DNA from: Catonia carolina
Lineage: Eukaryota; Arthropoda; Insecta; Hemiptera; Achilidae
Length of the DNA: 64,000 bases
Reading direction: 5' to 3'
Assembly: GCA_035578175.1 (NCBI GenBank)
Contig: JAQMRL010000002.1
Span: forward strand, 137,568,171-137,632,170
In this document: piece by piece, positions 1-12,829 of the stretch
Numbering within the stretch: position 1 is the first letter of the stretch
Layout: each line of letters starts with the position of its first letter
Made by a program: the position numbers and the translations under genes
The notes under the pieces: generated by a model
The model's database searches: none
What the model was told of the DNA's origin: nothing
The model's input: only the letters and a program-made list of their open reading frames with translations

Positions 1-229
1 ATCTCGTACTGAACACATCGGTTATAGAACACGTTAACATGCAATACTTTATAATATTATAAGCTGGTTGTATGTTCACAGGTTAAAATGTTATTGAAAA
101 CCAAAAAAATTGCTCAAGAAATGTACAACAGAGCTACGAAAGTAAGTATTGGCAACGTTGCTGGCAAATCATTGGCTAGCTAGGAAGTGGGAGGGGGCAA
201 TGCGTATGTTCAGAGCTATCACCAACTAT

Positions 230-452
230 GAAAAATAGTATAGTCACAGTTATCTCCTCTGAGAGTAATGAATTTCATTATACAGTCAAACCCTATAGAG
301 AATGAAGTGAATGTGTCATCTGCAGAGTGGAAAGTAGATGCTTTTCAGAGGGTCTGGCCTGCTGATAAACATAGGATACTTTTCTATTCAGTGAGGAAGG
401 CAATTGTAAACCATCTGACTCTTCGTTAAATTTAGTAAAGCCTCTAGAGGTT
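230..452 (+). repeat. Rep-F fragment
   Basis: A 220-bp piece of a ~380-bp repeat seen six times in the window; it contains the shared words GAGTAATGAATTTCATTATA and CCTCTAGAGGTTTA. It abuts element G at 454. Confidence 0.75.
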
Positions 453-453
453 T

Positions 454-1105
454 AAGGGGAGACTGCACTTTGTATCCCACCAATGTTAAATTTGACATTA
501 TTAGGTACATTTTTCAAAGGATTGATAAAAGATAGGGGGATAAAACTTTACACACGCATATTTTTGGGGTGTCTTTAGCAACTGACATTTTTTCAATTTA
601 ATTTGTCGGACCATAAAATATAAAACAAAATAACGAATCACATAGATTTTTACAAATTATTTTCCAAGTTTTTGGCATATTACTAATTGTTGGAGCATTT
701 AAGGAAGTTATGAAAATTCCGGTATGTGTGCGTGTACCAGATGAATAACTGGTAAAAATTTCAGCCCGGTAGGTTTAATGATTTCCGAGAAAGATGTACG
801 TAAACTTTTAAAAATCAAAATTTACGAGAACAGGCAAAAACCAAAAAACCAAAAACAAATCGTACACACATAAGTAAATTTCCCATCAACAGTTGGGTAG
901 AAGGATGAACTAACGCTGAAAATATTAAAAATCGTGATGCAGATATTTTTAAAAACTAAAATTCCCTTTGTTTTAAAACGATCAGTATAAAATTATGAAA
1001 AATATTCGTTCTTGGTTACATGTCAATATTTCTGGGCAGACCTAGTAAAAACTTAATTTGTTCATTCAAATAATGTTTTTGACGTAATTTAATGTTTTTT
1101 TTTCT
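454..1105. repeat. Element G, copy 1 (partial)
   Basis: Starts with the end sequence AAGGGGAGACTGC and is matched over about 600 bp by the inverse of 20360-21016, including the TTACTTAT-type AT blocks and the CCCATCAACAGTTGG segment. The second end is missing here; similarity stops near 1105. No coding sequence. Confidence 0.72.
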
Positions 1106-2126
1106 TGTAGATCTAGGGTTGATGACCTAATCAACAGCTCAAAACTGAAAAACCAACGTTGAAATTCAAGGTTAATAAGAGAAAATAAAATTCAAATTTT
1201 GAACTTACTTACTCTCAATAGAATCATTAGGTAAATTGTATTTAAATCTCGTTCAGTTAAATGACTTCTTTTTTTGTTTAAACAAAGACGGCTATAGTAT
1301 TAAATCAGCCTATATTATTTTACTACTTTTATTTAGTTGGATCTGTAGATAACAAATAATTCCTCTCTAAATATCTAACTGAATAAGTCTGGTATTAGTT
1401 AACAAGGCCTTCATGATTTTACGATAGAAATATTAAGTTAATTTTCTAAAAATATAGTAACTAACTTCAATAACAATTTTACATAACGAAGAAACTTAGT
1501 GAAGAAAATAATTTACGCTGTCTTTATAGACAGAAGATATCTTCAAACCGTATGGTTAAACCTACACTTCAACTGAACGAAATAAAACATAAAACGAAAG
1601 AAAGTCAGAAACTGTCATTTAAATAATTATTTTAAATAACAAAAGGAAAATTAAATACGGACCATATAGTTGATTGATGTTATGGCTCATAAAACAGGTG
1701 CACTCACGAGGTAGGCAACCAGACGAATAGACAGACTGACGATTGTACAGAACTTTACTTCGCTCACCAGATGCCCGACCGCTAGAAGCTAAAGACGTGC
1801 ATGACTATAACATGAGTTACCAGACTAGCGTGATACTTGGTGGTCCCAATTTATTTCTTCAGGCATTTAACTGATCTCATATTTGTATTAAATACGTTAA
1901 ATAAATTAAATACATAATATTCCTAGTTTTATCACAAATGTAAACTAAATTAGATAAAAAACTATATCCATAATAAACTTTAATTTCAAAATAAATTATA
2001 ACATGATGAGTTATTTGTAGCACTATTGTAATATATTTACAAAAATATATAAGTTAACTGTTTTTAATATGTGGTCAGGAAATATTAATTTTCAGCCTAT
2101 TGAAAACCAAATTAAATAATTAAATT
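1106..2126. other. No gene seen
   Basis: About 1 kb of AT-rich sequence between element G and the fold-back mariner. No frame longer than a few dozen codons, no repeat recognised. Confidence 0.6.
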
Positions 2127-2128
2127 TA

Positions 2129-3059
2129 CGAAGTGTGGATATTAAATAACGAGACTGACGTTGTAAAAAAATTGTATTTTTATTTTATATATAATCACTT
2201 ATTGTCACCTTTAATATACATTCCTTCTCTATCCCTACAACGCTCCATGCGAATTTTCCATTGTTGGAAACAGTACTGGAAGTCATCTTCTGTCTGCTCC
2301 TTCAGTACACGTGCCGCTTTCTCTTTTACAGCTTCCACAGACTCAAATCTTGTCCCTTTTAATGCAGATTTCAACTTAGGGAACAGGTAGAAGTCACATG
2401 GTGCAAGATCTGGTGAATAAGGTGGATGTTCTAACACTGAGATGCTGTACTTGGCTAGGAACCTCTTGACAGATAACGCGGAATGAGCTGCGCATTGCCT
2501 TGGTGAAGAACCCATGATTTGTCCTTCCACATTTAGGGGCGTTTTTCCTTACTCTTTGACGAAGTTTAGAAAGTACCTCAAGATAGTAATATTAATTAAT
2601 TGTTTGACCTTCAGGAACCCAGTGAAGGTACACAATCCCATGGATACCAAAAAAAACTATCATCATTGCTTTAAATTTTGACTTGGTCATTCGAGCTTTT
2701 TTGGCTCTCGGTGGAGTTCGGCTCTTCCAGTGCATGGATTGGCGCTTCGTTTCCGGATCATAAGTAAAACCCCACGTTTCATCACATGTTATTATCTTCT
2801 ACCTGTTCCCTAAGGTGAAATCTGCAATAAAAGGGATAAGATTTGAGTCTGTGGAAGCTGTAAAAGAGAAAGCAGCACGTGTCCTGAAATAGCTGAGGGA
2901 AGATAACTTCCAGCACTATTTCCAACAATGGAAAATTCGCATGGAGCGTTGTAGGGATAGAGAAGGAGTGTATTTTGAAGGTGACAATAAGTGATTATGT
3001 ATAAAATTGAAATAAAAGTTTTTACAACGTCAGTCTCGTTATTTAATAGCCACACCTCG
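2129..3059. mobile_element. Fold-back mariner, family 1 copy A (two 3' halves head to head)
   Basis: Ends are mariner terminal repeats related to CGAGGTGTGGCTATTAAATA, with TA duplications at 2127-2128 and 3060-3061. The left part (2129 to about 2796) encodes on the minus strand the C-terminal half of a mariner transposase, including HPPYSPDLAPCDFYLFP with the third catalytic Asp, running back to the first-Asp DET-W region with frameshifts. The right part (about 2796-3059) is a second copy of the same 3' end in the opposite orientation, starting at the FYLFP codons. The element therefore has no 5' end and its long arms are inverted copies of one another for about 260 bp. Not coding-competent. 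Confidence 0.85.
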
Positions 3060-3114
3060 TACGTTAATGGGTTGTGTATATGAATGCAAAATTAATTAGT
3101 TTTAGTTTGTTGTC

Positions 3115-3260
3115 ACTTAGTTTAGTATAATGTTAGGCTGTCCTGATCAAGGTTTCCCACCGATTTTCTTGGCCAAATGAATACCTACTCAGCTCTCTTT
3201 TGCATTTTATGCTGTAGTAGGCTACATTCCCATTTCATATCCCAACAATTTTTTTGACTT
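3115..3260 (+). repeat. Unnamed repeat shared with 56310-56410
   Basis: Shares TATAATGTTAGGCTGTCCT and AATTTTTTTGACTT with 56310-56410. No terminal features seen. Confidence 0.5.
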
Positions 3261-3664
3261 GTCAGTTAATAACAAAATATGACAAGTCAAAAACCAATAT
3301 TGTATTGTATGTATCTTTGACTACTATTTTACGTGAGAATAATTTGTTTTTTTATTTTATACATACAAAAAAATGACTCTCTCTCTCGCCGCTACATTTC
3401 TGATTTTGCTACTCCTTTACTTGAAATCAAAATCTTTTCGAGACTAAACTTTTGAACATAAATTGGGGAAACCAGATATCGGTAGAATAAAATAGGTTTA
3501 CTAAAATACCGACTCCTTGACGTAAATGTTAGCGTGATAACTTACAAAGTCCTAGGTTTGATTCCCGGCTTGGGTCTAGAAATTATGATAAGTCAAATCC
3601 ATAACCCACAGTAGTCTAGTCGCTAATTACCTAGTTGTTGAAGAGACTTTGAATTAACTAAAAA

Positions 3665-4025
3665 AATATGTCGTTGTTTAGGTCAACAGCCGGAAGGCTG
3701 GTTTGAATCTCTAGAGGTTTCACTATGTAAAAACGAGGAGTGAGGTAGATGCTTATCAGTTTGTCAGGCCCTCCGAAAAGCACCCACTTTCCACCCTGCA
3801 AATTACACCTTCACTTCATTCATTACAGGGTCTGGTCGTATAGTGAAATTCATTACTCTCAGAAGAGATAACTCTGACTAGTGTCTTTTACACCTCTACC
3901 ACTTCTGTTCTTGAATAGTTCAGTCATATAATTGGCTGACTATGTGATAAGAAAAAGAATATTTTTTGTTGCCCTGGAACCAACAGATCGAGTGCAATTA
4001 TTTTACACCCCATCTGCCCGTTATG
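3665..4025 (-). repeat. Rep-F copy
   Basis: Inverse orientation copy, from the AGGTCAACAGCCGGAAGGCT block to the ATCTGCCCGTTATGGGC block. Same order of blocks as at 21930-22325. Confidence 0.8.
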
Positions 4026-4499
4026 GGCAAAAAATGATATATATATTTACTAAAAACATAAAAAATTAAAATTTTTAGTCAATTACAAAAATTAAAATAA
4101 GTTATTAAAGTGAATTACTGTAGTAAGTCATTTTGTCAACACACTTGTCAAATAGTTTTTTTGTTGTATCATTTCGACTGAAGCAGTATTGTAGTTGCTG
4201 ACAATATTTTAAACGTGTTTATTTAATAAAAAGAATCTATTGTAAGTGAACATTCATCAATAGAAAAAGAATGAATTCGTGAATAAATGAATGCAGTTAG
4301 GAGGGGTTGTGCTATAGCAGTACTAAAAGCTAACGCGAGGTAGGTCTACGACGGTAGTGAAAAAGTAGGCACGGACCTTCAACATTATTATATTTCATAA
4401 ATATATCCGTCAACAAAAGCAGCCTCCTCAACAGCTGATATGTACTGATCAAACTATGTGCCTACAATAGGAACAGTATTCGTAAATTATACAGGGTGC

Positions 4500-5062
4500 T
4501 AAAAAAAGCTGCAAATTTTTATCTAGTATGACTTCAATCAAGAAACAGTATATAATTATTTTTTAATACTTTTAAGGCCTCATTAGACCACTTTAGTTTA
4601 TAACCTGGTAATCTCATTTTCTGCTTTTAATCTCATTGCTGCATTTTTGCGGTTCTTTAGCTTCTCTCTTGTTCCGCCAATATTTCTTCAAGGTTTCCAA
4701 CTTCTGAGCCTTTCTGCTTCGGAAAACACTGGTTTTCTTGTCACCTTTGCATCCTGTTGGAATCTGGTTATTGGGTTTTTGATTTTTTTATAGTTTACTG
4801 ATTTAGTTTTTGAGTCATTTATTGTGATATTGAGTTCTGTCATGTCCTTCTTGACCTCCTTGATCTATTTTGGTGTGTGTACTTTGTTCCAGAAAAACTC
4901 TATCAGTCTTCTTACTAATCTTGTATCGTCAAGCCTGTTCAAGTGACCAAGGAACGATATTCTGTTTTTCCTGATCGTACTTGTTAGTAGTTCGATGTTG
5001 TTTTTGTTGATACACTTTCTCACTATTCTTCTCTCGACTTTTTCCATCTTGTCAATATACAA
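4500..5062 (-). mobile_element. Non-LTR retrotransposon 3' end (reverse transcriptase C-terminus)
   Basis: The minus-strand frame 5062-4865 reads MEKVERRIVRKCINKNNIEL, then IRKNRISFLGHLNRLDDTRL, the 'R-x-x-F-x-GH-x-x-R' segment that follows the RT domain in many non-LTR elements. Similar codons in broken frames continue to about 4620. 5'-truncated and decayed, with the element's end near the TACAGGGTGC at 4493. Confidence 0.65.
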
Positions 5063-5064
5063 TT

Positions 5065-5170
5065 GTCTATACTAATATTATAACTAAATAACATTTTTTG
5101 TTGGTTTATTTGTTTGTACGAGGTAATCTCAAAACTACCCGAATGAATTCAAAAATTATTTTTCTTTTGG
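5065..5170 (-). repeat. 3' end of the 24064-type repeat
   Basis: Inverse of the 24800-24880 block: CTATACTAATATTATAACTA, then TTTATTTGTTTGTACGAGGT and AATCTCAAAACTAC. Confidence 0.55.
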
Positions 5171-7567
5171 AAGAGTTTGAGCTTTCTGAGTAACACAGTC
5201 TATATACCATTACGTAATTTTTAATTTTTTTATAAAAAATTTGTGATTGGTAAAAGTCATCTTTTGGTTAGTTATATTTTTGTTAATTGTTTTATCCATC
5301 TATTCTATTGTAGTGTACATTTAATGTATATAGGCTAATACAGGTATCCAGGTACGGGACACTACCGCTTGTAATACGAGGGATCATCCTACACTCTTTT
5401 TTTAATTTTCAAATTATTTACAATAGGGACAGATATCCAAGAAATAACATCATATCCGACTTTTGGATAGTTATGTAAAACCAAAACTCAAAGAGGTCGT
5501 AACATTTTTTTAAAAGTATATAGATTTTACAGCACATACAGCCTATTCAGTTATTATCAAGAATTATTACTCCTTTTCTATTGGTGGTTCATACTGGCGT
5601 CAACTGTATTCCTGTTTCCAACACTAATTGGTTTTATTTTCTATGACGTGATTTAAATTTCAACGTGTAAAGTTGCGTGAAAAATTCAACGATATAAGTT
5701 TCGTTTTCCATGAAGCGTAACGTTCGGGGGGGATTGCTGGTAGGTTGATAAATCGTAAATAAAGAAAACTTTAGAATATTTTTTTAAAAGATTCTTACGT
5801 TCAAGTAAGTACAAAAATGAACTGTTATTTTCTGCAACTTCGTCTAAAATTTCAATCTCACAGCGTCTGCAATAGAAAATTCTTCAAATTATTATCGATT
5901 CCACTTCGTTCATAACTAATGACGTAATTCACCATGGCTTACATATATAAAGAACGGTGACAAATATTTCTTGAATAATAAAATATTTGTGGAAAATGTA
6001 GTACATTATTATAAGATAAAAAATTTAAGAACCATATTAATCTCATAAAAAAATTGCTTTTTTGTACTTAGCACTGTCGGATTTTTGAAGTATTATCACA
6101 GTTAAAAGAAAAATTTCACACAATAAAAAAGTACTAAAATTTCATAATCTATAGTTTTTCGTGCACCAATAGGTACCCTTGAACTTTTTGAGCACCTTGT
6201 ATGTAGATCACATAGAGCATTCCATTCGTACACAAAAACGTGAACACATATGCAATGTACGTGGAGAGTATTGTTGCTAGAAATTGTCGGTGCTTTTTCA
6301 CCCCTCTAATATCGGGTCAGCTCCCTTCAGGCTTTATACAGCCGATATTCGTAACTGCAAATAATAATAACAACAACTCACTTACTGTCATCGAACAATC
6401 TGTAGAGCCTATGTGGGTCTTTAAGCATCATTCGTCAAAAATATTCATTAAAATCATATCAATCATTCTTATCCCGTATTCGACTGACATAGATATTCCT
6501 ATTATAGTCGTTAATTAATTACTCGTGGATTTTTATTTATTTCCATGATTTTTATTTCCACGAGATTTTTTTATCTGGGTTTCAATGTGTTTGCGGTTAC
6601 ATAAATAGAACATTTAAAGCAAGGACCCGGCGCTGCAGTATTATATTATGTAAGTAGTAGATTAAATAGTAAATTTAATAACCTAAAACTTTCATTTCGC
6701 TTATTTTTTTCAAAATATTCAACCGTTTTGGTATTATTTAAGTTTTAAACGAGTTCTAGAAGAATTTTTCGCAAAAATTTTAAATTTGATCGTACTTTTC
6801 TCCAAGGTTTTGCAATTTAGAAATTGTTTTTGTGTTTAAAATTTTTGGTAACTCTTTACCTTAATTTGGTGTGTATAAAAAGACTGTACCGTAATTAGAA
6901 CGGAAGAAATAATCAAATAAATCAATTAATGCAGGAACGCTTGGCGGCCATCTTTAATTGCCATTTTGGTCGATTTCGCCGGAGTTTTTTTTGGGAACAT
7001 TGAATATTCTTGATCAGGAGATTGAAACGTACACGTCGATATATGACAAGTTGGGATTAGGGGGGGGAGGTGCACGGTAACCCTATCTGGCCAACAGACT
7101 ATAGGGATCGCATCAATAGTGAGACGATTCGGCATCATTTGAGCAGAGGTGGTTCCAACGTGTTAGCCGCATGCCAGAGGAGCGATATCCGCTACTGTCC
7201 TTAAGACACCTACCATCCGCATGGAGTACGGTCGTTGGATAGGCCACGAAGAAGATGAATAGAAGCTGGAACAGGCAATGTGCCTAATCCGTAAAGGAAA
7301 AGAAGAAAAATTTTTTAAGTCTCTTAAAAATGGAATAGAAATGTAGCTATATCATAACTGAAGAGCTTAGTTTTGAGAAAAATACTATCAGATAACTAAA
7401 GCCTCCATGTTTATGGTTGTTTCACTTTTAGTACCTACAAATTACCCCTCTATATAAATTTATTTTTATTTATTTAAAATTTCTTCAAACTTTACTTTCA
7501 ATATCACTTTTCTTTAATCTATAACAACTTTCTTATGCATGTAATACCTTCATCCATTGAATGTCTA
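5171..7567. other. No gene seen
   Basis: AT-rich. Short frames at 6240-6518 (92 codons) and 7138-6926 (70 codons) show no familiar motif or plausible composition. The stretch 7080-7300 has higher GC and may be an old repeat. Confidence 0.5.
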
Positions 7568-7569
7568 TA

Positions 7570-7731
7570 CGAGGTGTGACTATTAAATAACGAGACTGAC
7601 GTTGTAAAAAAATTTTATTTTTATTTTATACATAATCACTTATTGTCACCTTCAATATACACTCCTTCTCTATCCCTACAACACTTCATGCGCATTTTCC
7701 ATTGTTGGAAACAGTACTGGAAGTCATCTTC
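7570..7731 (-). mobile_element. Mariner family 1, 3'-end fragment
   Basis: About 160 bp identical in type to the 3' end of the 2129 and 8780 elements: the terminal repeat (CGAGGTGTGACTATTAAATA) followed by the reverse complement of the last transposase codons. It breaks off abruptly at about 7731 and the other end is missing. A TA precedes it at 7568-7569. Confidence 0.8.
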
Positions 7732-7734
7732 AGA

Positions 7735-8630
7735 TAAATTTAAAGACAACTATCATTAAATATTTTTTGTTATTATTTAATATTTTCCTTACGTGTTTGT
7801 TTTTTTTTAAGTAAGTACATGGTAAAGACAGTGTTTAATCTTTCAGTGGCTTAAGGAACTAATACGTTGACACACTTTTATATTTTTCTTTAATGAAAAA
7901 CTAGAAAGAATAAAACAGTAATCAATTAACCTCAAAAAATACAAAGGTCAGATATAATATTAAGTAGAAATACTCTAAACATTGTGTTTAAAATTATCAA
8001 TAAATTGGTAATAACGAGTCTTCTCTGCGGCTAACCTATGAATAATAAAAAAGTGGGCGACTATCCTGAATGCCAGGATAAATTTACGACCAATAAATTA
8101 CTTTGACTGGACATTCTGTGGTAAAAACAGTTTCAAAAAGAGCCGACTAATTTTTATGAATGTAATTCCCATTTATGGATATTTTAATGACTTTCCCGCT
8201 AGAATAAAGAGCCATAAAATGCATTTATTTAGTTAGATTTAATTAATTGAAAGATTAGAAATTATGTTAAGACATATATATGAATTGCATGTGTAGGCTA
8301 TTACATAATTAGAAAGTTGTCAGTTTATTCCTTAGTAATGTCTGGTTTTCCGGACGATTTTTCAATTTTCCATTTTAAAATATTGTTTAGACTTCATGAA
8401 ATTGGTGACAAGTGGATTTTACCATTGACTTAATGTAAATTTTACTACAATGACTTAAAGATGGGCGAAAAAAATTTCAATTTCTACTTTTTATAACTCC
8501 ACTGAAGTTTTTTCTTAAGTCAACGTACAAAGTCGCTTGTCCAGCCTGTATTTCTAAATTAGGTAATTAATAGCAACTTTCTACCAACTAGCTGATTGGG
8601 TTTGCTCAAAGGCCAACAAAATTAAACATT
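7735..8630. other. No gene seen
   Basis: AT-rich intergenic sequence without recognisable motifs. Confidence 0.55.
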
Positions 8631-8634
8631 AATT

Positions 8635-9905
8635 ATACTAAGTAAAACGAGGAATGAAGTGGTATACCAGTCTTCCTAACTGAATGAAAAAAGTATGCTT
8701 ATCAGCATGCCAAACCCTTTGAAAAGTATCTACTTTCCACCCTGCAATGACACCTTCACTTCATTCACCACAGGCTATACAAGCTGTGGCTATTAAATAA
8801 CGAGACTGACGTTGTAAAAAATTTCATTTTAATTTTATACATAATCACTTATTATCGCCTTCAATATACACTCCTTCTCTATCCCTACAACGCTCCATGT
8901 GAATTTTCCATAGTTGGAAATAGTGCTGAAAGTTATCTTCTGTCAGCTCCTTCAGGACACGTGCCGCTCAAAAATGTTTGAAATTAAGGTCGCAAAAATA
9001 TTTGTACTGACACTTTGTACGCGATTGAAAATTACGCAAATTTTTTGGAAACGATAATAACATGTGATGAAACGTGGTTTTTTTACTTATGATCCGTAAA
9101 CGAAGCGCCAATTGATGCATTGGAAGAGCCGAACTTCACCGAGAGCCAAAAAAAGCTCGTATGAGCAAGTCTAAATTTAAAGCAATGATGATTGTTTTTT
9201 TTTTATATCCATGGGATTGTGTACCTTTACTGGGTTCCTGAAGGTCAAATAATAAATCTATATTACTACCTTGTGGTACTTTTTAAACTACGCCAAAGAG
9301 TAAGGAAAAACCGCCCCGAAATGTGGAAGGACAAATCATGGGTTCTCTACCAAGACAATGCGCCAGCTCGTTCCGCGTTATCTGTCAAGAGGTTCCTAGC
9401 CAAGTACAGCATCTCAGTGTTAGAACATCCACCTTACTCACCAGATCTTGCACCATGTGACTTCTACCTGTTCCCTAAGGTGAAACCTGCATTAAAAGGG
9501 ACAAGATTTGAGTCTGTGGAAGCTGTAAAAGAGAAAGCGGCACGTGTCCTTAAGAAGCTAACAGAAGATGACTTCCAGCACTGTTTCCAACGATGGAAAA
9601 TTCGCATGGAGCGTTGTAGGGATAGAGAAGAAGTGTATACGTAAAGTTAGAATAAGTGATTATGTATAAAATTAAAATTAAATTATTTACGTCAGTCTCG
9701 TTATTTAATAGTCACACCTCGTATATCATGAATTCATTACTTTTAGAGGAGATAATACTGTGACTAGTGTCATTTACACCTCTACCATTTCTTCTTAAAT
9801 GCTTCAGTCCTATAATTAGCTGACCATGTGATAAGAAACAGAACTATTTTTTTTATGTCTCCTGGAACTAATAGATCGAGTGGAAATAGTTCAACATTCC
9901 ACCTG
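8635..9905 (-). repeat. Rep-F copy split by a mariner
   Basis: The halves are 8635-8779 and 9722-9905; removal of 8780-9721 plus one TA restores the block order seen at 21930-22325 (…ACCACAGG…TGTATAGTGAAATTCATTAC…). The repeat is therefore older than the mariner insertion. Confidence 0.78.
8780..9721. mobile_element. Fold-back mariner, family 1 copy B, inserted in a Rep-F copy
   Basis: TA duplications sit at 8778-8779 and 9722-9723. The left 190 bp (8780-8968) is an inverted copy of the 3' end. From about 8970 the plus strand carries transposase remains: a DETW-like first catalytic site, KDKSWVLYQDNAPARS with the second Asp, and HPPYSPDLAPCDFYLFP with the third, ending in a stop at about 9644. 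Frameshifts and stops lie near 9100-9200, so the upstream half is broken; only 150 codons stay open (9192-9644). It splits a Rep-F repeat whose halves are 8635-8779 and 9722-9905. The inverted-arm junction differs from that at 2796. Confidence 0.85.
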
Positions 9906-10121
9906 CCTGTTATGGGAAAAATATTAATTATTTTGGCTGAATAAACGTTTACCAGAGATTCTGTGATAGTTCGAGTCGTCTGCGTTGTGAATGAGATAAC
10001 GCCCCCACTTCGTCCTTCATCAATTCTGTGCACGCTAAAATTTTAGGATTGTTTAACAGGGTATTGTTGCTGTTGTTGTTATTATTTAGTTTCTTTTAAA
10101 CCTCTAATGTGTAAGTAAATA

Positions 10122-10469
10122 CAGTCCAGCATTTCTTAGTTTGCTCCTAATGTAAACAAATAATGACGTCACTGAGCATGCGCATTATATCAAAATATGT
10201 ACACGCTGATTAAAAAGTAACAACAAAAAACTTTCAAAAGTATTTAAATAGAAAATACTTAGGCCTATAAAAGTATTTTTCTAAATGAAATTGTTAGGCC
10301 TACATCATATCATGACTGACGTTTTTAATACTTTAAGTTACTTATAATTTAAAAAATAGTTAACTTAATAGGAATACGACATCCGTAAAGTCGTAGACTC
10401 TAGCGTGTACCCTGTAGTAGGTGGCTTTTGTTTTTTGACGGTAGGAGCAAACTAAGAACGGCTGAACTG
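10122..10469. mobile_element. MITE family M1, copy 1
   Basis: A 348-bp element flanked by TA at 10120-10121 and 10470-10471. Inverted ends of about 38 bp start CAGTCCAGCATTTCTTAGTT at the left and, inverted, CAGTTCAGCCGTTCTTAGTT at the right. No ORF. A longer, inverted relative is at 48511-49210. Confidence 0.82.
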
Positions 10470-10471
10470 TA

Positions 10472-12460
10472 GATTATCCGTACTGTTCATGTAGAAAATT
10501 CGTGCCGTCTGACAAGCTCTACTGAGGAAATGGTTCTTCTTTTTGTTTGACATAGGTGAAGAACAATTGAAGGACCAACTAGAAGAAACTGGGTAAAAGG
10601 AGTCAGGATGTGATAATCATGCCGAGGTTGTCTTTGATGACAATAATACCTAAGATTAGAAAGAATAGTATATTACATATACATGTGCTCGAAATTAGAC
10701 CTTATAACAATAGAACATAAGGTATTATATTCTCAACAAGAACGTAAACAACCAATCAGTGGACAGAAATTCACTATTTAGTGTTAACAATACATAATAT
10801 GTAAAAAGAAACTAGATTATATCAAGTAAACAGGTATAAAAAAACATATAGGTAATTGAATGAGAGTGTTTAGCGAAATAGCGACATGAGACATGACACG
10901 CCTGCATGATCACGTTACAATCTGCTTTTATCTATGTATCCATGATCCCCCTCTTCTCTTCAGCGACCCTATCGCCGTTACTTTAAGGGCGGTGTTACAG
11001 AAAGAGATCATCAGTCATGATAACGATGCAAAAAAAAGTGTGAAATTCAAACAGAATAGGAATATAGGATCGAATCAACAATGTTATTATCCTGGCCGGA
11101 GGTTAAGGATCTTGAAGAAGATCACTTAAAACACTTGAAACTTCTTTACAACAAACATATGTCATCTTATGCCTATTATACCTCCTTTTACATACATAAG
11201 GACCACTTTTTCGTCTCTTTCCTCCATAAAAAAATACAAACATAAAGTTCTTAGTAAATCTATTGATATAAAACTCTTAAGCCGATGATACAAAGTAGGA
11301 AATCTCTAAGGAAGTTTATTGTTGTTATTTATTTAACAAGCTGACTAAAAAGAAAATAAAAAATAGATCTATCTGTAACAAAAAGGCATTTTTGTAAAAA
11401 AAATAACAATAGATAAGGAGCTAATGCAAAATTTATCCTGTTTCCTCGTTGTTTTATTTACAGTTCTTATTTTTATAATTATTTATTTATTTATTTTATT
11501 TAGTTAAATATACATTACAATTTATTATTAAACTAAACAGCTAAGCTGTACAAGTATACAATATTTGTTTAACAAAATATACTTTTACGCAAAAACTCTT
11601 CTTCATATAGAGTTCTGTCCGCGCATAGGAGTATACAAAAAAATTAATTACTTAAATACTTATAACTACTATAAAAATTACTAAGTTATTATACAGTGAA
11701 AAAAGGCACAAGGATTATGTTAAACAGATTTTGAAAAGAGCTGAAAAAAATGATAACTACAATTAAATTTACACAAATATCAATAATAATAATAGGCTAA
11801 TTGTAATAACAATAGAAATTAAGAAAAATACATTAAAGATTATGTAGCCTACATTTTTGTAATAAAAGGATAAAAATTTTAATTTATAACTAATACTACT
11901 TTACAATATATTTTGACTAATAAAATTTGGAAATTTTTACTTTACGGAAATTAATTATATAAATGAGCATAGAACTAGAAAAACTATCAAAAATTAAAAT
12001 AAAAGCTAGCTACAGTTACTTTAAAACTTGGAAAATTTTCTTAAGTTCTTGCTCGTAGATCGATAGGATTTAACATTTATTTAAGTTTATGTTTCAATAG
12101 TTGTGGTGACACAATACTGTGTAGGCCTATATAGGTTGGAAGTGCGTTAACAAACCTTTAGAAACATTAGACTTAAACGTTTTTCTAATCCTTGATGATT
12201 ACCAACTAAAATTAATTAATTGAATACTAAAAACATTAGTGAACACCTTTAAAATTTTGTAATTGAAATTTTTTTTATTTAAAATCAATTCAACTAATAT
12301 AAGGTCAAAATATTTTGAAAAATTTCAAGAAATAATTAAATATCGTGTTTAAAATTTTAATTTTTTTTTAAATTATCTAGACAGCAGAATTGCTATATTT
12401 TCTTACATCAAAAACAAGAACAATAAGTAATACAATTAACGCAGAAAACACGAAATAAAA
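10472..12460. other. No gene seen
   Basis: About 2 kb. A 78-codon frame at 10893-11129 is unremarkable. The ATTTATTTATTTATTTTATT run at 11480 may be the tail of an old non-LTR element, but no coding part is visible. Confidence 0.5.
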
Positions 12461-12645
12461 CATTACCAGTTGGTAACGTGCTCGCCTCTCATCATGCGGT
12501 CCTGGGTTTGAATCCCACTCAGGCACGGCATATTTTCATACGTTACAAAAACTCATTTCATCCTCATCACACACAGTTACCCCCCAACGTCGTCGCTAAT
12601 GACCTTGATGTTGATGCGACGTTAAACAAATTAAAAAAAAAACAT
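12461..12645 (+). repeat. tRNA-derived SINE family A
   Basis: Internal Pol III promoter remains (A box around GTTGGTAACGTG, B box GGTTTGAATCC), the shared body CAGGCACGGCATATTTTCAT, and a GTTAAAC-plus-oligo(A) tail. The 5' end is truncated. Confidence 0.8.
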
Positions 12646-12829
12646 TACCATCTATTAATAAATGAAGCAGACCAAAATAAAAAAAACATTTTGAAAGAAT
12701 GTATAATATACATTCTTTTATGGGTTACTGTTGTAAAAATATGAAAATAAATAAATTTACATTATTCTTATTATGATAATATACTACGATGATGAATTTA
12801 ATGTAATGAATAGAGTTATTCTGCATTTA

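Noticed and set aside
4026..4500. Helitron 3' end near the TACAGGGTGC at 4493
   Set aside because: No CTRR end with a preceding hairpin; the position is better explained as the end of the non-LTR fragment.
6240..6518. 92-codon plus frame
   Set aside because: No domain, signal or composition that suggests a protein; the Asn run comes from a short AAT/AAC repeat.
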